Below, in pieces: positions 59,274 to 64,000 of a stretch of 64,000 bases of DNA. This DNA is from Roseivirga sp. (lineage in GTDB: Bacteria > Bacteroidota > Bacteroidia > Cytophagales > Cyclobacteriaceae): positions 1-64,000 of the forward strand of contig JAJCYM010000070.1 of the NCBI GenBank assembly GCA_029262895.1, read 5' to 3'. Under the pieces are notes generated by a model. That model had not been told where the DNA came from and ran no database searches. It saw only the letters and a list, made by a program, of their open reading frames with translations. Position 1 is the first letter of the stretch. Every line of letters starts with the position of its first letter. Made by a program: the position numbers and the translations under genes.

Positions 59274-61500
59274 ATTAGTTAGAAAATCGCTATTATTTAC
59301 TCTTTCAAAGAAAGATATTGAGAGCTTGATCATTGAGGAAAAATTAAAGAAAGATGGCTTCAAGATCAATTATTTTCTCGATACACATGATATCATCCAG
59401 TATGCTTTTCCATTAGGCATCAACCCCGGTCTTAAAATGGAAAGAAATGCTTACCTAGTCGCTGACATTCATTTGGGCTATCAATTCTTATTTAAGTATT
59501 CCGACCTTAACCTCATTCTACCCAAAAACTACATTGAGGAAGCAAACAGGGTGTTTTCTTTTGCTCTAGAAGTAGCAAAGAACAACTATCGTGATCTCGA
59601 TGTTGAAATTGACTTGATTTTTGACCAGCTCAATAAATCGAACGGCGAGTTCTTTCAAAGTACAGCTGTAGATTTAATCAAGAACAACCTGTCGCTGGTA
59701 GCCTATATTATCCTTGAGCTTGCAGGTGAGAGTATTAAAAGGTTCGATTACGTTTTATCGGAAAAACTAAAAGCCGAGACCAGTGAATTTAAGAAAGTTG
59801 GTGTTAATCCAGAACTCTATAAAACCATTATTGATCTTTTTGAAAATATCATAACCATACGAGAAAAGAGATATGGTCGAAAATTGTACTCTAAAAGATA
59901 CAATGCACAATCCGACTCTTTAGTCCTTTCAAAAATTATATCTTCCAATAAGAAGCTGAAGAAAAAAACTATCAACTTCTATTTTTCTTCTTCAGATTGG
60001 TCACATCCTGTTGTCGATCGGCTCAAGGAGTTTTGGCCAGAATATCAAGGTAGAAAGTTCAGTTTTCTTCGATCTCAGAAGCATACATTTGCACAATTTG
60101 TTTTAAATGAGATGAATCCTGACCAGAGGATCAAATTTTACAACGAAATATTGGAATTGCTAGGGACAATGGATAAGGTTAATGATCTGGACCAGCGAAG
60201 AATTCTTTTAGCAAAGCTCAGTCAATTTGTAGAGGATGAAAGAAATTCCTTCGAAAACTATGGCATAATTAGGAGGTATAGTGATTTAAGAGACGAATTA
60301 GAAAAAGCTGTTAACTCAAGTATGGTTAGTAGAGTCGAAGGCAGAGACTACTTCTTAGATACTCTACAAACCGTCAAATCACATTTGGCCGATGACTCAA
60401 ATTTGAAACTCTACACGTCTAAATTGGATTTGAAACTGTTACACTTGAATTTCTTCGATAACTTGCTCGATCAAATACAAAGTGAGAGAGGGTTTACGGA
60501 GAGGAATTTTGGAGTTGATCCAATAATAAGTATTAAACAACAGCTTCCTATAATTTTCAATCAAAGAAGCTTTGAGGACAATGGTTATATTCAAGAGCTT
60601 ATAGATGATATTAAGAGGTTCTATCTGAATAAGAAACCAAAGCCAACCGATATAAAGAAATTTAAGACGAGCCTGTTAAACAGTACAGTTCTCTCTGATG
60701 GAGATGATTTTACATCAGAATTTACAAAATTGTTAGCCTACCTTATTGTTCCTAAATCCTCCGATAATGATTCTCCCAATCTAAAGATTATGAGCAGGGT
60801 TGAAGAAATAATTGAGGACTGTAGGATTATTAGTCCAGATAAGTACAAACAACTTAAAGGGTCAATATTTAGAGAGTTTAGATATATCCAAGTCTGGGCG
60901 GCAAGGCGGGTGGGAAATTTTATGGACAGTTTAGAGTTATCTAAAAAGTATTCTAAGGTATATTCGAACGACCCCAGGTTTGTCCACGGTAAGTGCTTGG
61001 CAAGCTATTGTTTAGCTTCTGAAATAGAAGATTCCAAAGAAGAAAGCGATAACACAAAATTGTTGAAACACTTGAATAACTCAATAAAGAGTGCATACGA
61101 AGCTATCCAGGGTTACGAGGAGTTCATAAGGAACGGGCAAAAGGAAGCAATTCAAGGAAAGGAAGTGCTGCTCAATACACTATCTTTTTTGGAGGTCAAA
61201 AAGTCTGTAGTTACTGGTTTAAAAGATCATTTAATAATCGGTAGGAAGATGATTATTGAACTTAAGAATATTGTCCTAAGTCAAGAAGATGATTATCAGA
61301 AATACCCAGAATATTTATCTACAGAGGCTTATATCGAATTGCACGAGAGTGAGCTTGAACACGATCCAAGTGTTAAGCTTGGACATGCCCTAAAATCAAT
61401 AACGAAAGCTATTTCTTTGTGTCATGAATATAACTACCCAAAAAAATCCATAGGTTGGCTGGAGTCTTTGAAAGAAGAAATTTTATTCAAAACTAGATAA
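59254..61500 (+). CDS. Unknown large protein, possible PIN-like N-terminal domain (cassette gene 3)
   Basis: A 748-residue protein. FKINYFLDTHDIIQYAFPLG at 35-54 resembles the first strand and acidic motif of PIN-like nucleases (hhhDTNhhh, here DTHD). Candidate further acidic residues lie in YRDLDVEIDLIFDQ near 111-124. The middle is helical; residues 560-740 look like TPR/SEL-type helices (YRYIQVWAARRVGNFMDSLELSKKYSKVYSNDP region). A nuclease head on a sensor scaffold fits an abortive-infection design. The PIN assignment is tentative. Confidence 0.6.
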   Translation: MHYKPYELVRKSLLFTLSKKDIESLIIEEKLKKDGFKINYFLDTHDIIQYAFPLGINPGLKMERNAYLVADIHLGYQFLFKYSDLNLILPKNYIEEANRVFSFALEVAKNNYRDLDVEIDLIFDQLNKSNGEFFQSTAVDLIKNNLSLVAYIILELAGESIKRFDYVLSEKLKAETSEFKKVGVNPELYKTIIDLFENIITIREKRYGRKLYSKRYNAQSDSLVLSKIISSNKKLKKKTINFYFSSSDWSHPVVDRLKEFWPEYQGRKFSFLRSQKHTFAQFVLNEMNPDQRIKFYNEILELLGTMDKVNDLDQRRILLAKLSQFVEDERNSFENYGIIRRYSDLRDELEKAVNSSMVSRVEGRDYFLDTLQTVKSHLADDSNLKLYTSKLDLKLLHLNFFDNLLDQIQSERGFTERNFGVDPIISIKQQLPIIFNQRSFEDNGYIQELIDDIKRFYLNKKPKPTDIKKFKTSLLNSTVLSDGDDFTSEFTKLLAYLIVPKSSDNDSPNLKIMSRVEEIIEDCRIISPDKYKQLKGSIFREFRYIQVWAARRVGNFMDSLELSKKYSKVYSNDPRFVHGKCLASYCLASEIEDSKEESDNTKLLKHLNNSIKSAYEAIQGYEEFIRNGQKEAIQGKEVLLNTLSFLEVKKSVVTGLKDHLIIGRKMIIELKNIVLSQEDDYQKYPEYLSTEAYIELHESELEHDPSVKLGHALKSITKAISLCHEYNYPKKSIGWLESLKEEILFKTR

Positions 61501-61616
61501 GATTTTGAGTAAAAGTAATCAACAAGTTTTGGTGTAAATAGACTGTTTGTCTAACACATTCTTAAATGAGAATTTCCTTTGTTAGACCTTGTTTCTCAGA
61601 AAACATGCGATGATAC

Positions 61617-61826
61617 TTAAGTGCTGGCTACCTTTTGAGCCATCTCTTTAAGATATCTCTTCTTTGTTATTTTTTCCATTTCTTCTTGAAAGCGTTCGAA
61701 GATTGGTAAAAACTCATCTCCATGGTTTTGAACTAACTGGGCTGATCTTTTATGAGCCAGTTCTATCTCTAAGTCTGTCAAAGGCTCTTTTGAATAGTCT
61801 CTTTTGTTAATACTAGATGGATTCAT
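61617..61826 (-). CDS. Small acidic/basic helical protein, unknown
   Basis: The start is taken at ATG (MNPSSINKRDYSKEPLTDLE), preceded by AAAGGAG at good distance; the frame extends 13 codons upstream. It has 69 residues, mostly helical, ending MAQKVAST. It lies beyond the three-gene cassette on the opposite strand. It might be an antitoxin-like or orphan protein; no evidence favours either. Confidence 0.6.
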   Translation of the reverse strand: MNPSSINKRDYSKEPLTDLEIELAHKRSAQLVQNHGDEFLPIFERFQEEMEKITKKRYLKEMAQKVAST

Positions 61827-61960
61827 ATTATCTCCTTTGTTCAAGTCGGAGCAACAAGGTATCACGTGCTTTTAATTGATCTATGACCCGTATGTACATG
61901 TAATTAAAGCAGTTAGTACGTCATATTGAGAAGTGGCGATTATTGGTTTCCGTGAGTAGA

Positions 61961-61974
61961 AGTTAGCGCTAACT
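61961..61974. promoter_or_regulatory. AGTTAGCGCTAACT palindrome
   Basis: A 14-bp perfect palindrome in the 290-bp region between a minus-strand and a plus-strand gene. It is operator-like in size; the regulator is unknown. Nothing else stands out from 61866 to 62113 apart from AT-rich sequence. Confidence 0.4.
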
Positions 61975-62113
61975 CTCGGGTGTCTTACATCATATCTAGA
62001 CTAAGACGTAGTATTGGCTAACCATAATTATTTAATAATTTCTGAAAAAAGCAGATATATACTTATATTAATAAGCTTAATAGATATACATATATCACAA
62101 TAAATACAAGAAA

Positions 62114-64000
62114 ATGATTTGCTTCAACCAAAACATCTTTTCGATTTGTGCCCTGATAATCATTATGACTATCTCCGGTAATAAAGCTGTGTGTCAAGGT
62201 TCAAAAGGAGATACCATTCAAGTGTCAGAACCAGCAGTGATTTCTGACGACTTGGATTTCGTAGTAATAGATTTAAATAGTACGATTCTGAGTGATTACC
62301 AGGGGAATGAAAAATTTCAAATCTTCCCGCTAGGTAAGTCTGCTTTAGACGATAGATATATACCGTGTGCATTGGCCGATTCATGTGAGAGCCGATTTCG
62401 TTTGACACCGGAGCTTCTTATTTCCAATTCTAAGAACCCTTTCGATGGCAAGAAATTTCCGTTAGTAGTTGCTAAAGGGGAAAAAATTAAGGCTGGCACT
62501 TACCTTATCAAAGTATCCAATGAGGAAGGGAGATTTATTCATCTAAGAAAGCTTGAGTTGAACTACCCAAAGGCCAAAGCTGATGTTGTCGAAATTATAC
62601 ATGGTGATGGTCAAAAAATGACAAACCAGCTTGAAATTGATCTACAAAGAGATATGGATTATCTCACTTTTAATTTTCCTATCCGTTCATTGGCGGATTC
62701 CCATAAAAAAGTCAGGCTTGGACATCTTGAATTAAAAAGAGAGACAAGAAATAGATACAAAAGTACTGATAAGTGGACTGTTGAAGAGATAAAAAAATTA
62801 AGCTTAGATAATCCTCATATTGTTATAGAAAGATTTTTTGGCAATGACCATAAGTATATCCCCGTTAAAATTCTTTCACCGAAACCGATTATAAATAATG
62901 AAAGTGTACTTCCTGTAGACTATAGCAAGAACATTTTTAATCTAAAACTCAATGTCTCAAACCTATTCAAAGATGCTGAATTGATACTAAAGGATGTCTC
63001 GCCAGATAAGTCTGTTCTCCTACAGGAAGGTATATATGATGGTGCGAAGATAAATGGTAATGATTTAGAGCTTGAGGTACAGTTAAAGAGAGGCGCGCTC
63101 AAATCGGGAAGTGCTCAGATTCAGGTTGCGGTGAGAAATCAAGGCGGTGAACCTAGTGAGGAAAAAGCCATTACGCTTTCATTATCCGAACAGTCGGTCA
63201 CTGCAGAAGCTGAATCTTCAGATAAGCCCTTCTTAGCAGGTTTTAAGACGGGTGTAGTCTTTACTAGGTCTGAAAGTTCAACGGCATTTCCGAGAAACGG
63301 TCAATTAAGAATTTCATTTGCTGACACGTCTTATTTAGTAGATATAGACGTGGATCAATCGAATGTTAGTCAGGTTGTAACTCAAGTATCTTTCCCAAAA
63401 AAGACTAATAGTAATTCTTTAAAATTCGAATTGAAGACTTTTAATGATAATAATAATGATGGTGACAATGTGACAACATGGACTGGGTACTTCCCTAAAA
63501 TTAATCATGTGCCAAAATTGAATATGAGGGTGAGTGATTCTTATTTGTATCCTGGAAAGGCATTTTATCTTATTTCTGAAGAAGCAACAAATGACATTAA
63601 TGTGGTAATAGATGGCCCTTTCGGTATATCTCAATCATCACCTAATTTTGAAACAGGTAGAATGAACATTGTTATTGACCCAAATTCAGTCAAAGCGGGT
63701 ACAAAATTTAAACTGAAGACTTTCTACAAAAAGATAGCCATAGACAGTATTGAGTTCGAAGTACAAAAATGGCCTTCACCTGCGAAAGAGCTTGAAGCAG
63801 AAATAATTAATGATTTGAGTCAATCGAATTCGCTTACTCTAACGGATACAGAACGTTTTTCCATGGGCGAATTTAGCTCTATTATAGCTAAGAGTTCATC
63901 CAAAAAACCTATTGACCTGAGTGCTTACAAACTCCAGATTTCGTCATTAGATGGAACTATTTTAGGGGCGGAAAATCTTATCTTTAACGATAGTTTAAAT
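62114..64000 (+). CDS. Large secreted protein, unknown (partial, runs off the window)
   Basis: An ATG at 62114 opens a frame that stays open for 629 codons to the window end. The N-terminus MICFNQNIFSICALIIIMTI followed by SGNKAVCQG looks like a signal peptide. The rest is beta-rich with repeated Ig/BIG-like spacing (LRKLELNYPKAKADVVEIIHG; LNVSNLFKDAELILKDVSPDKS; MRVSDSYLYPGKAFYLISEE, each in part). It may be a surface adhesin or periplasmic structural protein. The 3' end is missing, so no family is assigned. Confidence 0.7.
   Translation, partial: MICFNQNIFSICALIIIMTISGNKAVCQGSKGDTIQVSEPAVISDDLDFVVIDLNSTILSDYQGNEKFQIFPLGKSALDDRYIPCALADSCESRFRLTPELLISNSKNPFDGKKFPLVVAKGEKIKAGTYLIKVSNEEGRFIHLRKLELNYPKAKADVVEIIHGDGQKMTNQLEIDLQRDMDYLTFNFPIRSLADSHKKVRLGHLELKRETRNRYKSTDKWTVEEIKKLSLDNPHIVIERFFGNDHKYIPVKILSPKPIINNESVLPVDYSKNIFNLKLNVSNLFKDAELILKDVSPDKSVLLQEGIYDGAKINGNDLELEVQLKRGALKSGSAQIQVAVRNQGGEPSEEKAITLSLSEQSVTAEAESSDKPFLAGFKTGVVFTRSESSTAFPRNGQLRISFADTSYLVDIDVDQSNVSQVVTQVSFPKKTNSNSLKFELKTFNDNNNDGDNVTTWTGYFPKINHVPKLNMRVSDSYLYPGKAFYLISEEATNDINVVIDGPFGISQSSPNFETGRMNIVIDPNSVKAGTKFKLKTFYKKIAIDSIEFEVQKWPSPAKELEAEIINDLSQSNSLTLTDTERFSMGEFSSIIAKSSSKKPIDLSAYKLQISSLDGTILGAENLIFNDSLN

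Overview
The window looks like a chromosome segment from a free-living, probably marine Bacteroidetes of the Cytophagales type. The signs are Bacteroidetes-restricted families (DUF6090, DUF6768, DUF6624, FtsX-type permeases, a hybrid two-component system), promoters of the TTTG / TAnnTTTG kind, and dispersed Bacteroidetes-style intergenic hairpins.

0-14.4 kb is ordinary chromosome: a DUF6624 protein, a sodium symporter, a DUF6090 protein, a TPR lipoprotein, a TlpA-like thioredoxin, a DUF885 lipoprotein, and tandem membrane TPR proteins. Two IS200-like (RAYT-type) transposases lie here, each bracketed by inverted ~65-bp two-palindrome repeats, plus one solo repeat.

14.4-22.4 kb is a sulfur-oxidation locus: YtoQ, a two-domain sulfurtransferase, a cysteine-containing Crp/Fnr regulator, a SulP anion transporter, a persulfide-dioxygenase-like/rhodanese fusion, a split YeeE/YedE (TsuA-like) transporter and a TsdA-type thiosulfate dehydrogenase. 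Paired palindromes TTGGT-N6-ACCAA, 36 bp apart, upstream of the regulator and again upstream of ytoQ look like its operators.

22.5-30.5 kb holds small enzymes and a 1366-residue hybrid two-component regulator above a cupin / SnoaL-like / SDR operon whose promoter region carries an 11-bp direct repeat at 21-bp spacing.

30.6-36.4 kb is the most unusual part: an RNA-repair operon (slipin, unknown, TPR, unknown, RtcB) preceded on the same strand by a compact array of eight tRNA or tRNA-like elements (Gln, Ile-TAT, Asp, Asn, Leu and three degenerate ones). Two carry the same 22-nt hairpin inserted exactly between T-stem and T-loop. Upstream of the array are a good promoter, two tiny ORFs and two successive intrinsic terminators.

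36.7-47.9 kb is again ordinary: serine hydrolase, oxidoreductase, PQQ-type propeller, ECF sigma factor with partner, DEAD-box helicase and FtsX-type permease.

From about 48.0 kb to the end is an AT-rich integrative/defence island. It starts at a tRNA-Met-like 3' fragment next to a tyrosine recombinase. It carries a sigma/unknown/ImmA cassette, a radical-SAM + uracil-DNA-glycosylase-like pair, a Kiwa anti-phage system (kwaA-kwaB), a second, Proteobacteria-style integrase with an XRE regulator, an unrecognised overlapping three-gene cassette (57.9-61.5 kb) that is a good candidate for a new defence system, and the start of a large secreted protein cut by the window edge.
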